Part shown: positions 1-7,146 of the stretch, one piece after another
How the letters are laid out: every line of letters begins with the position of its first letter
Position numbering within the stretch: the stretch's first letter is position 1
DNA from: Bacteriovoracaceae bacterium
GTDB lineage: Bacteria; Bdellovibrionota; UBA1018
Assembly (NCBI GenBank): GCA_023250755.1
Contig: JAHFAC010000047.1
Span: 1-9,544 of the forward strand
Direction of reading: 5' to 3'
DNA length: 9,544 bases
Translations under genes and position numbers: made by a program
Notes under the pieces: model-generated
What the model was told of the DNA's origin: nothing
What the model saw: the letters and a program-made list of their open reading frames with translations, nothing else
Databases searched by the model: none

Positions 1-1
1 G

Positions 2-88
2 GCTCGATTAGAAGTAGAAAACTCTATTCATCGTTTCCTCGAGCTCCGATGTCGGGGCACATCCATTGCATCTTCTGGAAATCGGTAA
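2..88 (+). CDS. Possible 3' end of a gene entering from the left (partial, unrecognised)
   Basis: One frame is open from the left edge to a TAA at 86-88 and gives about 28 residues. The first part (RLEVENSIHRFLEL) looks like an amphipathic, helix-forming segment, and the rest is basic and serine-rich. The stop lies 6 nt before the ATG of the next gene, as expected for neighbours in an operon. That would also explain why the next gene has no good ribosome binding site. The fragment is too short to assign a family. A second frame is also open through this stretch, so the reading is uncertain. Confidence 0.33.
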   Translation, partial: ARLEVENSIHRFLELRCRGTSIASSGNR

Positions 89-94
89 TTTCTT

Positions 95-412
95 ATGGAC
101 ATTTTAGGTTGGATATTATTTGGCTTCGTTATTGGTTTGGTTGTCCGTGTGGTCTTGCCGAGTCGCAGCTCACTAGGCCTCATTGGGATGACACTCCTTG
201 GCATGCTTGGTGCGGTTTTAGGGGGATGGCTGGGCATAGCCGTGGGATGGTACCAGTCTGGAGATGAGCTCAGTTTTTTAGCAGCAACTTTGGGCGCGCT
301 TTTAATGATTTTTTCTTATCAGGGCTTCAAAATGCAGCGTGAAAAAAAATCAACTGAACACCAAGCTCAGCGCGAGAAAAAGCTAGAAGAACGCAGAAAA
401 AGAGCGGCTTAG
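95..412 (+). CDS. GlsB/YeaQ/YmgE-family small inner-membrane protein
   Basis: The 105-residue protein has three predicted membrane segments, at about residues 1-20, 27-50 and 58-76. The second is rich in glycine and alanine (LLGMLGAVLGGWLGIAVG), and an Arg-Val-Val-Leu-Pro turn follows the first. This is the pattern of the GlsB/YeaQ/YmgE family, historically named 'transglycosylase-associated' and linked to stress responses without a defined biochemical role. Members are usually about 80-90 residues. This one adds a highly charged Lys/Arg/Glu tail from about residue 79 that probably forms a cytoplasmic helix. No clear Shine-Dalgarno sequence sits at the usual distance before the ATG; a GGAA is about 15 nt away. 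Its stop overlaps the stop of the convergent phospholipase-like gene. The family call is fairly safe; function is unknown. Confidence 0.8.
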   Translation: MDILGWILFGFVIGLVVRVVLPSRSSLGLIGMTLLGMLGAVLGGWLGIAVGWYQSGDELSFLAATLGALLMIFSYQGFKMQREKKSTEHQAQREKKLEERRKRAA

Positions 413-1530
413 TGCGTATCTTTTTCCCACGGATATTTGAATTTTAAAAAAGAAGGCGCACCATAGTTGGGTTCGACATAGCCTGGGTCAAATTCAAAAT
501 CAGAAAATTGCACCGATCCTGATTTACTGAAATCAACCCCATGTGGCAGGACGGAGTCCCAGAGGTAGGCCGTCATAACGGACGCCTTGGCAAGGCGCTC
601 TACGAGGAGAGGCTGAAAGTATTTACAAACTTCAATGGCTGGGCGGCGGGTCGCAGGTTGTTGTTTTGAGACATCTGAGGCTTGGGTCACTGCTTTTTCT
701 TTATCGAGCCGTGCAAGCTTGGGTAAAGCAGTCGCACTGTCTAAAAAGAGCCGTAACATCACTCCGGCGGGGGCAGCGCTAGGAGCGTGCCAAAAGGCTA
801 ACCATTCTTTTTGATGTTTTTGAGCTTCTTCAAAAACCAGAGTGGACAGGCCTGGCTCCAAAGCATTGGCGCAGTCCGTTTCAAAGAAAAAATGAATTCC
901 CCCCTGCCCTGTGGCCCACCCATTCCAATCCGAGCTCGCGTGATAGGGCATCGCTGCGTCTGACGAATAATGAGACATGACACCGAGGTAATACATCCCG
1001 CGGTAAACCTTCCTCAGATCTCCCTCAGCTTTCGTGCCTTGCTGGTACCCGCCTTTGACCACTTTGACGTTTTTTAAGTTTTGCCAAGCAAGCTCTTGAA
1101 ACTGCTCAACCCGCCAGGGCGCGGTTCCGGCGGATAGCATTTTTTCATGCCCGATTGTCTCTTCAAGGTATTTTTGTGCAGCTTCGAAGCTCCAGGGAAT
1201 TTTCTCAAGCTTTGCTTCGAGCTCGGGAGTAACAACGACCGAGCCCAGGGCGATGTCGAGATCAAAATAATGAGTAGGAGCTTCTAAAATGCCATTTTTC
1301 CCATCTTTATGCCGGTAAATCGCATCAGGAACAATGGAGTAATATCCAAGCTCAAAGCGGTGTCTCGCTAAAAGGGGGCCCCAATCGTCAGCTCGACTTT
1401 TCTCAAGGAGGAGGGCTGCCGTTTCCGTTGTCATGCGATGTCCGAGAGGCCCCCAGGCCAATGCTTGGGTGCTAAATCCAGGAACGCACAAAACCGTGAG
1501 AAATAGAAATAAAAGAGTTTCCATCCTCAT
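409..1530 (-). CDS. Secreted zinc-dependent phospholipase C / S1-P1 nuclease family hydrolase
   Basis: From the ATG at 1530 the protein has 373 residues with a signal peptide ending Ala-Leu-Ala before Trp26, so mature protein would begin with Trp. In this superfamily the N-terminal Trp itself binds zinc. All nine expected ligands can be placed: Trp26, His31 (WGPLGH), Asp69 (VPDAIYR), His87 (THYFD), His187 and Asp191 (HYSSD), His197 (MPYH), His213 and Glu217 (HFFFE). The product should be a periplasmic or exported trinuclear-zinc phosphodiesterase. Its substrate, phospholipid or single-stranded nucleic acid, cannot be told from motifs. I chose ATG 1530 because AGGA lies 5 nt upstream (1536-1539) and the signal peptide then has normal length. 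A TTG at 1560 overlapping the glcD-like stop would add ten residues. It is the last gene of a leftward cluster. Confidence 0.85.
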   Translation of the reverse strand: MRMETLLFLFLTVLCVPGFSTQALAWGPLGHRMTTETAALLLEKSRADDWGPLLARHRFELGYYSIVPDAIYRHKDGKNGILEAPTHYFDLDIALGSVVVTPELEAKLEKIPWSFEAAQKYLEETIGHEKMLSAGTAPWRVEQFQELAWQNLKNVKVVKGGYQQGTKAEGDLRKVYRGMYYLGVMSHYSSDAAMPYHASSDWNGWATGQGGIHFFFETDCANALEPGLSTLVFEEAQKHQKEWLAFWHAPSAAPAGVMLRLFLDSATALPKLARLDKEKAVTQASDVSKQQPATRRPAIEVCKYFQPLLVERLAKASVMTAYLWDSVLPHGVDFSKSGSVQFSDFEFDPGYVEPNYGAPSFLKFKYPWEKDTH

Positions 1531-1556
1531 TATTGTCCTGCAGTTCTGTCTGAGAT

Positions 1557-2960
1557 TCAATCAGGGAAAACCTTTCCTGGGTTTAAGAGACCGTCTGGGT
1601 CAAAAGCCTTCTTAACTTGTTTCATGAGCGTCAGCTCCTGGGGTTTAAATGCAATGGGCATGTATCGCTTTTGCGAGTAACCAATCCCATGCTCGCCTGA
1701 GAGTGTTCCACCCAAGGCCACCGTGAGGCGAAAAATCTCCTCAATTGCAGAAGGGAGGGACTGATTCCATGCCGAGTCGCTCATTTCCATCTTGAGGATG
1801 TTGACATGAATGTTTCCGTCGCCCGCATGGCCGTAGCAGATGGTGACGATTCCATGACGTTTGGCGATCTCCTTCACGCCGCGAACGAGCTCGGGTAAGG
1901 CAAAGCGCGGGACTACGGTGTCTTCTTCTTTGTAAATGCTCAGTTTCTTGACGGCTTCACCTGTGGCACGTCGAACTCGCCAGACTTCTTTTTGTTTTTC
2001 GCTCGTATCGGCAAGGACGACATCTCTCGCGCCTTCGTTCATCGCCACTTCACAAATCTGATCCCGTTGTTCCTCTAAAACATCTGTTCTGTTCCCATCC
2101 ACCTCTACAAGAAGGAGGGCTTCAGCGTTTCCATAGGGAAGGGTCAGTCCTAAGTGTTTTTCGCTGGCTCGGATGGCATCTTTTTCCATGAACTCACAAG
2201 CGGAGGGAATGAGTCCCTGCTTAAAAATCGCCGCCACAGTTTTGGCGGCACCATCAAGCGTGTCAAAGGGGATGAGCAGGGTTTGACGAAATTTTGGAAG
2301 AGGAATGAGGCGAATAATGATCTCAGTCACGATCGCTAAAGTCCCCTCAGACCCCACCAAGAGCTGGGTTAAGTTGTAACCCGTCACATTTTTGAATAGC
2401 TTGCCCCCATGTCGAATGATGTCCCCGTTAGGAAGGACGGCTTCTACCCCCAGGATGTAGTCCTTGGTGACGCCATATTTTACGGCGCGAGGGCCTCCTG
2501 AGCACTCTGCAACATTTCCGCCAAGCATGCAGCTCCCTCGTGATGCAGGATCTGGGGGATAAAAGAGACCGACGGCTTCCACTTGCGTTTGAAAGGTTTC
2601 GGTAACGACCCCGGGCTGTACAACTGCTACCAAATTATTTTCGTCAATTTCGAGAATCTGGTTCATTCGCTCTAACGAAAGAACGATTCCACCTTGAACT
2701 GGCAATGCTCCACCGGATAAGCCAGTCCCCGCGCCGCGCGGTGTGACGGGGAGTCCGTACCGTTTTGAAATTTTCATGATTTCTGAAACTTCTTCAGTGG
2801 TGCGAGGTAAGACGACGAGATCAGGAGCAAAGAAGAGATCCTCCGTCTCATCTGAGCCGTATTTCTCCATTTCATCGGCTGAAGATTTCAGAGAAGTGCC
2901 GCTTAATAGCGCCTGCAGTTCAGCTTTTGCCGCCTGCAGCGCTGAATTTTTTTCACTCAA
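1557..2960 (-). CDS. FAD-linked oxidoreductase, glycolate oxidase subunit GlcD / D-lactate dehydrogenase type
   Basis: The 467-residue protein is full length for the GlcD family. The FAD-binding PCMH domain spans about residues 45-220 and shows the nucleotide loop PRGAGTGLSGGALP (74-87) and the PPDP motif (135-138). The FAD-oxidase C-terminal domain spans about 225-465 with GHAGDGNIH (377-385) and GEHGIG (422-427), which carry catalytic and metal-binding residues. Such enzymes oxidise a 2-hydroxy acid (glycolate, D-lactate or D-2-hydroxyglutarate) to the 2-oxo acid and pass electrons to the respiratory chain. The substrate cannot be told here. No GlcE or GlcF partner lies nearby, so it may act alone. 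The start is TTG; an in-frame TGA lies ten codons upstream and no ATG intervenes, so TTG is the best choice. It follows the membrane-protein gene by 26 nt. Confidence 0.92.
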   Translation of the reverse strand: MSEKNSALQAAKAELQALLSGTSLKSSADEMEKYGSDETEDLFFAPDLVVLPRTTEEVSEIMKISKRYGLPVTPRGAGTGLSGGALPVQGGIVLSLERMNQILEIDENNLVAVVQPGVVTETFQTQVEAVGLFYPPDPASRGSCMLGGNVAECSGGPRAVKYGVTKDYILGVEAVLPNGDIIRHGGKLFKNVTGYNLTQLLVGSEGTLAIVTEIIIRLIPLPKFRQTLLIPFDTLDGAAKTVAAIFKQGLIPSACEFMEKDAIRASEKHLGLTLPYGNAEALLLVEVDGNRTDVLEEQRDQICEVAMNEGARDVVLADTSEKQKEVWRVRRATGEAVKKLSIYKEEDTVVPRFALPELVRGVKEIAKRHGIVTICYGHAGDGNIHVNILKMEMSDSAWNQSLPSAIEEIFRLTVALGGTLSGEHGIGYSQKRYMPIAFKPQELTLMKQVKKAFDPDGLLNPGKVFPD

Positions 2961-2986
2961 TGGATGTCTCTCTTTCTTGTGCTTTC

Positions 2987-4558
2987 TTAATCAGTGTCAA
3001 ACCGAATGGCCCAGATCCCATAGCAAACTGCAAGAAGGAGAAAAAAACAACCATAAGAAATAAAAAATGGGTTCTTAATCCATCCCGCTTCGTAGGCCTT
3101 AAATAAAGTGTAGTTTGTGGGACCTATCCGAGTCAGGAACTCCCAGTAAGTATTCCAAGGGCGATTAGGAGAGCCATAGAAGAGATAAAACCACGCTGGG
3201 ATTGATATTGTGCATAATAGGGCGGTTAAAGCTGTTTTTCCCGCCTTTTCTGAAAACCATTTCAGAGCCGGGAGAAGCGCCAAGAGCCCAAAAGGGACAG
3301 AGTAAATGGTGTAGCGTGCTCCGTAGGAGCCCCCTGCTGGATTCAATGTAATGGGAATTGACGCATAATAGCTGATATTGACAAATAGAATAAAAAAAGC
3401 GCCGCCCCAAACGAATTTCATTTTGTGATTTTGAGTTCGAAACGCTTGAAACCACTGGAAGGCGGCTGCGATTAGCCCCAACGGGAGGAGGGGGTTGAAA
3501 ATGGGGAGATTGCAAATTGGATCGATAAAAATACGCTTAATCCGTTCCCAATCGGGGAGAATGTGCCAAAGTCGGACGAGATAGGCTTGAACTCCAGTGA
3601 GCCCGGCGCTCGCTGCTTCGATGTCCTTAAAGTGTCGGTCGAGCTTCACAATACGCATTTGATAAGCTGTGGTCCAAGGTCGATCAAATGCCAGGGTGTG
3701 ATAAATGGCGGCTAATCCCACAGGAAAAGCCGCTCCCACGAAAAGCCAACCCAAACTTCTCAGCCGTTCTTTTCTGGGCTGAGCCCAAAGCAGGATCGGA
3801 GCCAAGACTCCCGGGTAAATCACCGCTGGATAATCAAGAGTCGGGACAGTTCCAAGAGCTAAGCCAAGCAAGAGCAGCTCCCTAGGGGTCCGAGTCTTTC
3901 CGAAGTTCATGATAAAATCGACATAGGCGATCCAAACTAAAGTAGTCGCCACAGTGGTGTGAAAAAGGGTGGCCGTGAAATCCGCGATTCCAGTTCCAAG
4001 CATGAGAAAAAAAACGATGGAAATTAAAAATCTCGAGTCCTGTGCGAGAGGGGTTGGAAAAATCCTCTGGCAGAGGTCCACGAATCGGATGCCTAAGAGT
4101 AATGTCATTGGGATTGCGACAAAAAACACCCCAAACACCAGTAAGAGCAAAATGGCGCTCCTTTTCTTTGAGGCATGAAAAAATTCATGCTTTTCTTGGA
4201 GTCCGCCGGTAATCGTATTGTCCAGCTTGTTGAGCCATTTTTCTGGGACAAGCAGCAAAGGCGCCTTGAGCCCAATGTAAATAGGCAGAAGAAAGGCTGA
4301 GAGTCCAGGCGGCATCCCAGAATAAAGATGTCCATTGTATCGCGCGATATCCCGCTCATGTTGAGCAAAATCATCGATGATCAGGGTTTGTTCTTCGACC
4401 AAGGCAACCGAAAGAGTGGCCATGGAGTTGGTCATTGTATTGCTGAAATATCCGCCTACAAAATAGGCATAAATCAGAGCGCAGATGATCCAGATTCGAG
4501 AAAAAGAACGGGGCTTGCCGAAAATCGATTTAAGCCGGATCCCCATCTTGCTTGCCAT
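2987..4558 (-). CDS. Polytopic membrane protein, GT-C glycosyltransferase-like (uncharacterised)
   Basis: The 523-residue protein has about ten hydrophobic segments, including ones near 22-40, 85-104, 134-157, 177-197, 200-217, 228-258, 268-290, 352-370, 383-400, 418-432, 441-460 and 498-518. After the first segment comes an extracytoplasmic loop with a conserved-looking stretch: VEEQTLIIDDF (54-64), then YNGHLYSGMPPG (74-85). This resembles the 'ID...Y.GHYYS.KAPG' pattern I know from large bacterial membrane proteins of GT-C type, which move sugars from lipid carriers. A later GARYTIYSVPFGLLAL block (413-428) also fits that group. The Asp pair at 62-63 is where GT-C enzymes keep catalytic acids, but catalysis is inference. 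It is the first gene of the leftward cluster, with ATG 8 nt after an AGAG. The distant alternative is a transporter or flippase. Confidence 0.7.
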   Translation of the reverse strand: MASKMGIRLKSIFGKPRSFSRIWIICALIYAYFVGGYFSNTMTNSMATLSVALVEEQTLIIDDFAQHERDIARYNGHLYSGMPPGLSAFLLPIYIGLKAPLLLVPEKWLNKLDNTITGGLQEKHEFFHASKKRSAILLLLVFGVFFVAIPMTLLLGIRFVDLCQRIFPTPLAQDSRFLISIVFFLMLGTGIADFTATLFHTTVATTLVWIAYVDFIMNFGKTRTPRELLLLGLALGTVPTLDYPAVIYPGVLAPILLWAQPRKERLRSLGWLFVGAAFPVGLAAIYHTLAFDRPWTTAYQMRIVKLDRHFKDIEAASAGLTGVQAYLVRLWHILPDWERIKRIFIDPICNLPIFNPLLPLGLIAAAFQWFQAFRTQNHKMKFVWGGAFFILFVNISYYASIPITLNPAGGSYGARYTIYSVPFGLLALLPALKWFSEKAGKTALTALLCTISIPAWFYLFYGSPNRPWNTYWEFLTRIGPTNYTLFKAYEAGWIKNPFFISYGCFFLLLAVCYGIWAIRFDTD

Positions 4559-4612
4559 TCCAAAAACTCTAACATAACTTTACCTTGGATCAACTGGGCT
4601 TTGAGGATTTCC
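4559..4612. promoter_or_regulatory. 54-bp divergent intergenic gap serving both clusters
   Basis: This gap separates the start codons of the leftward membrane-protein/oxidoreductase/hydrolase cluster and the rightward SDR-rib cluster, so promoters for both should lie here or inside the opposing first gene. On the minus strand a TTGATC (4588-4593) is followed 16 nt later by TAGAGT (4566-4571), but that would start transcription almost at the start codon, so it is unconvincing. On the plus strand a GAGG (4603-4606) is a good ribosome binding site 6 nt before the SDR ATG. The gap is far too short for an FMN riboswitch, and none of the RFN sequence blocks are visible in it. Confidence 0.35.
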
Positions 4613-5527
4613 ATGGAATCGAGAAAAAAAGGAATTGTCGCGGTTACGGGTGCCCGTGGTTTTATCGGCGAGCAGTGCCTAAAATTTTTTCATGACCGAG
4701 GGTATCTGGTTCGCGCCCTGGTTCGAGACCCATCGGCTGCAGAAGGCCTTCGTCCTTGGGCTCAGGGCGGTATTTTTAAGGCAGATCTTCCCTATTCAAT
4801 CGATCCGAAGTGTTTTGAGGGAGGGGTGCGGGCGCTCATCCACTGCGCGTATGAGACTCGCTTTAAAAGCCTAAAACAAGCACACGAGGTCAATCAATTT
4901 GGGACAGAAAGACTGTTTGAAGTTGCAAATAAAAACCAAGTTGAAAAATTAGTTTTTATTTCTTCAATGGCGGCGCACTCAGAGGCGGCATCCTACTACG
5001 GTAGGAGCAAGTGGCAGATCGAAGAGTCTTTGGACCTTTCTCAAAGTGCAGTGATTAAACCAGGGACCGTCCTCGGCAAGGGAGGGATCTTTGAGCGAAC
5101 TCGGGAGATGATTCGAAAGCTTCCCGTTTTGCCGGTTTTCTTTTCTGGAAGGGATTCACATAAAAAAATGCAGACGGTTTGGATTGAGGACCTCTGTAAC
5201 GGAATTTATCAAGTCATTGATCAAAAACTGAGCGGAAAATTCGCAATAGCGGAAGAAGAGGGCGTCAGTATTCCCCATTTCTACCGAGGCATCGCTGCTC
5301 TGGACCGTAAAAAACCTTGGATTGTGCCATTTCCGGGGCAGTTGACCCTTTATGCCCTAAAGGCATTTGAGGCGCTAGGCCTTCGATTACCCATCACTTC
5401 TGAGAACCTGCTCGGCATCAAACATCTTAAGCACTTTGATGTCAGGGCTGATTTAAAGCGGCTCGGAATTACAGTGAGAAATTTTCAGGACTCCCTCAAG
5501 ACACTCGCACAAGATCCTCAGTCCTGA
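4613..5527 (+). CDS. NAD(P)-dependent SDR oxidoreductase / epimerase (extended or atypical SDR)
   Basis: The 304-residue protein begins with a Rossmann nucleotide-binding motif TGARGFIG (12-19). Next come Asp58 after the expected strand, a Ser-Ser pair (117-118) and the catalytic Tyr129-x3-Lys133 within SYYGRSKW. The Ser/Tyr/Lys set is intact, so it should be an active dehydrogenase, reductase or epimerase. The C-terminal part (VWIEDL near 189-194, DLKRLGI near 280-286) is typical of extended or atypical SDRs such as nucleotide-sugar epimerases and NDUFA9-like proteins. The substrate is unknown. The frame stays open upstream to 4328, but that part is antisense to the membrane-protein gene. 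ATG 4613 has GAGG at 6 nt spacing and places the Rossmann motif normally. It precedes ribD by 12 nt, so it is probably the first gene of the riboflavin operon. Confidence 0.88.
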   Translation: MESRKKGIVAVTGARGFIGEQCLKFFHDRGYLVRALVRDPSAAEGLRPWAQGGIFKADLPYSIDPKCFEGGVRALIHCAYETRFKSLKQAHEVNQFGTERLFEVANKNQVEKLVFISSMAAHSEAASYYGRSKWQIEESLDLSQSAVIKPGTVLGKGGIFERTREMIRKLPVLPVFFSGRDSHKKMQTVWIEDLCNGIYQVIDQKLSGKFAIAEEEGVSIPHFYRGIAALDRKKPWIVPFPGQLTLYALKAFEALGLRLPITSENLLGIKHLKHFDVRADLKRLGITVRNFQDSLKTLAQDPQS

Positions 5528-5539
5528 TATTCCTGCTTT

Positions 5540-6499
5540 GTGCACGCTATGGAGCTCGCCTTGCAAATTGCTCGTCCCTGGAGAGGCGCAACTTCTCCCA
5601 ACCCGCCGGTAGGTGCCGTCGCTCTCACTCAAGACGGTCGCGTCTTAGGGATGGCTGCTCATAAAAAATCGGGAGAACCTCATGCTGAGGCGCAAGTTTT
5701 GCGGATTTGTCGGGAACAGGGAACCCTCTCTCAAGTTCACACGTTGGTTGTGACCCTTGAGCCTTGCAATCACCAAGGAAAAACTCCGCCGTGTACCGAG
5801 AGCATTCTTCAGGCAGGAGTAAAGCATGTGGTTTTTGGCTCGCGAGACCCCAACCCCAAAGTAAAAGGAGGGGGTGCTGAGCGACTGCGTGAGGCGGGGA
5901 TCCAAGTCACAGAGGGAATCCTCTTGCTCCCGTGCGAAGAACTGATCCGGCCCTTTGCTCATTGGGTACGAACCGGGCGGCCCTGGGTGACTCTAAAGAC
6001 AGCTTGGCGCAAAGAGGGCCAGGGGATTAACCCACAAAGGATGACAATGATCCCTCCGCAAGGGCAGAGGACCTTTACTTCACCTGACTCTTTGAGATTA
6101 GCCCATGAACTTCGCAAGAGAGCAGACGCGATTCTTACGGGGAGTGGAACCGTTCTCATCGATCAACCTCAGTTTACAGTGCGTCAGGTGCCCGATCATC
6201 TAGGAAAAAAGCGGTGGCTGATCCTACTGGACCGTAGAAGGCGAATAAACAAAGATTGGATTCAAGATCGCGAAAATACAGGCTTTAATATACTTTTAAT
6301 GGATGATGTTGAAACTGCTCTGACGCTCTTAGGTCAAAAGGGCTGTCTTGAGGTTTTAGTTGAAGCAGGACCTAGTTTGTCTGGATTTTTCTTAGAAAAA
6401 TCGCTTTGGAATGAGCATATTTTGATTTTACAAGGCGACCCTCCCGGCTCCCCTGATACTGTGGAGAGCCGCATCAATTGCCTCTCTACAGCGAGCTAA
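5540..6499 (+). CDS. ribD: Bifunctional riboflavin biosynthesis deaminase/reductase RibD, reductase half divergent
   Basis: RibD deaminates 2,5-diamino-6-ribosylamino-4-pyrimidinone 5'-phosphate and then reduces its ribose with NADPH. The deaminase half (about 1-145) is intact: SPNPPVGAV, the zinc motif HAE (48-50), and PCNHQGKTPPC with Cys76 and Cys85. The reductase half (about 146-319) keeps RPWVTLK, ADAILTGSGTVL and VEAG (274-277). The usual S-L-D-G after TLK reads R-K-E-G (157-160), and the usual D-D-P reads D-Q-P (208-210). The protein has 319 residues against roughly 360-370 in many relatives, and the C-terminal reductase strands seem to be missing. The start is GTG 5540 or ATG 5549; neither has a good ribosome binding site, and an in-frame stop lies at 5525. 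Translation probably depends on termination of the SDR gene 12 nt upstream. Confidence 0.93.
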   Translation: MHAMELALQIARPWRGATSPNPPVGAVALTQDGRVLGMAAHKKSGEPHAEAQVLRICREQGTLSQVHTLVVTLEPCNHQGKTPPCTESILQAGVKHVVFGSRDPNPKVKGGGAERLREAGIQVTEGILLLPCEELIRPFAHWVRTGRPWVTLKTAWRKEGQGINPQRMTMIPPQGQRTFTSPDSLRLAHELRKRADAILTGSGTVLIDQPQFTVRQVPDHLGKKRWLILLDRRRRINKDWIQDRENTGFNILLMDDVETALTLLGQKGCLEVLVEAGPSLSGFFLEKSLWNEHILILQGDPPGSPDTVESRINCLSTAS

Positions 6500-6522
6500 A
6501 AATCAGGTAAAAGCAGATTGAT

Positions 6523-7146
6523 ATGTTTACAGGGATTATTGAACAAACTGGACGGGTTGTTAAATTTGAGAAATTCAAGAAATCTGAGAAATCGGATGCC
6601 ACTCTCATTTTATTTACGGACCTCAAAGGATTAAAAGCTGGCGAGAGTGTGGCAGTCAATGGGGCTTGCCTGACCGTGGTTGAGTTTCAGCCGACTGGGG
6701 TGATTCAGTTTTTTGTGAGCCAGGAGACCCTAGAGAAAACCAATCTCAATCAGCTCAAAGAGGGCTCTTTGGTAAATCTTGAACGAGCGATGATCGTAGC
6801 CAATCGTCTTTCGGGGCATTGGGTTCAGGGCCATGTGGACGGGCGGGGCGAATGTGTGTCTGTTCAAAAGCAGGGCGAAGGAGTCCATGCTGAATTTGAG
6901 ATCCCTCAAGCGCTAGGGCGCTATTGCGTGGACAAAGGATCGATTACACTCAATGGAGTCAGTCTCACCCTCAACCAAGTGAGGGATTTGAGTAATGGAA
7001 GAGTTTTGCTCTCAACCCATCTCATCCCTTTTACTTGGAGTCATACCAATCTCTGTGAATTAAAAAAGGGAGACTCCATTAACGTGGAGGTCGATGTTCT
7101 GGCTAAATACGTGGAGAAGCTATGTCAACCTTATCTGAAGCCTTAG
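6523..7146 (+). CDS. ribE: Riboflavin synthase, alpha subunit
   Basis: The enzyme dismutates two molecules of 6,7-dimethyl-8-ribityllumazine to riboflavin and the pyrimidine precursor. The 207-residue protein has the usual two lumazine-binding repeats. The first opens with the near-invariant MFTGIIE and includes NGACLTV (45-51). The linker has LVNLERAM and GHWVQGHVDG. The second has KGSITLNGVSLTL and ends with VEVDVLAKYVEKL. Length is normal (about 200-220), so the active trimer can be expected. The start is fixed by MFTGII. An AGG lies about 15 nt before it, farther than normal, so initiation may rely on coupling to ribD, which ends 23 nt upstream. The gene is also called ribC or risA in some organisms. 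The last 25 nt overlap ribBA. Confidence 0.96.
   Translation: MFTGIIEQTGRVVKFEKFKKSEKSDATLILFTDLKGLKAGESVAVNGACLTVVEFQPTGVIQFFVSQETLEKTNLNQLKEGSLVNLERAMIVANRLSGHWVQGHVDGRGECVSVQKQGEGVHAEFEIPQALGRYCVDKGSITLNGVSLTLNQVRDLSNGRVLLSTHLIPFTWSHTNLCELKKGDSINVEVDVLAKYVEKLCQPYLKP

Noticed and set aside
1..267. Open frame on the plus strand from the left edge through the GlsB-type gene
   Set aside because: Its translation is rich in Trp, His and Cys with no family pattern, and it overlaps a recognisable membrane protein in another frame; it is a shadow.
1531..1560. TTG start of the phospholipase-like gene overlapping the glcD-like stop
   Set aside because: Possible, but it adds ten polar residues before the signal peptide and lacks a good ribosome binding site, while ATG 1530 has AGGA at 5 nt. 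Kept only as an alternative.
4566..4593. TTGATC...TAGAGT as a leftward promoter in the divergent gap
   Set aside because: The -10 match is poor and transcription would begin practically at the start codon, leaving out the ribosome binding site.
4328..4612. Upstream extension of the SDR gene by 95 codons
   Set aside because: It is almost wholly antisense to the 5' part of the membrane-protein gene, carries no SDR sequence, and the internal ATG 4613 has a well-spaced GAGG and puts the Rossmann motif at residue 12.
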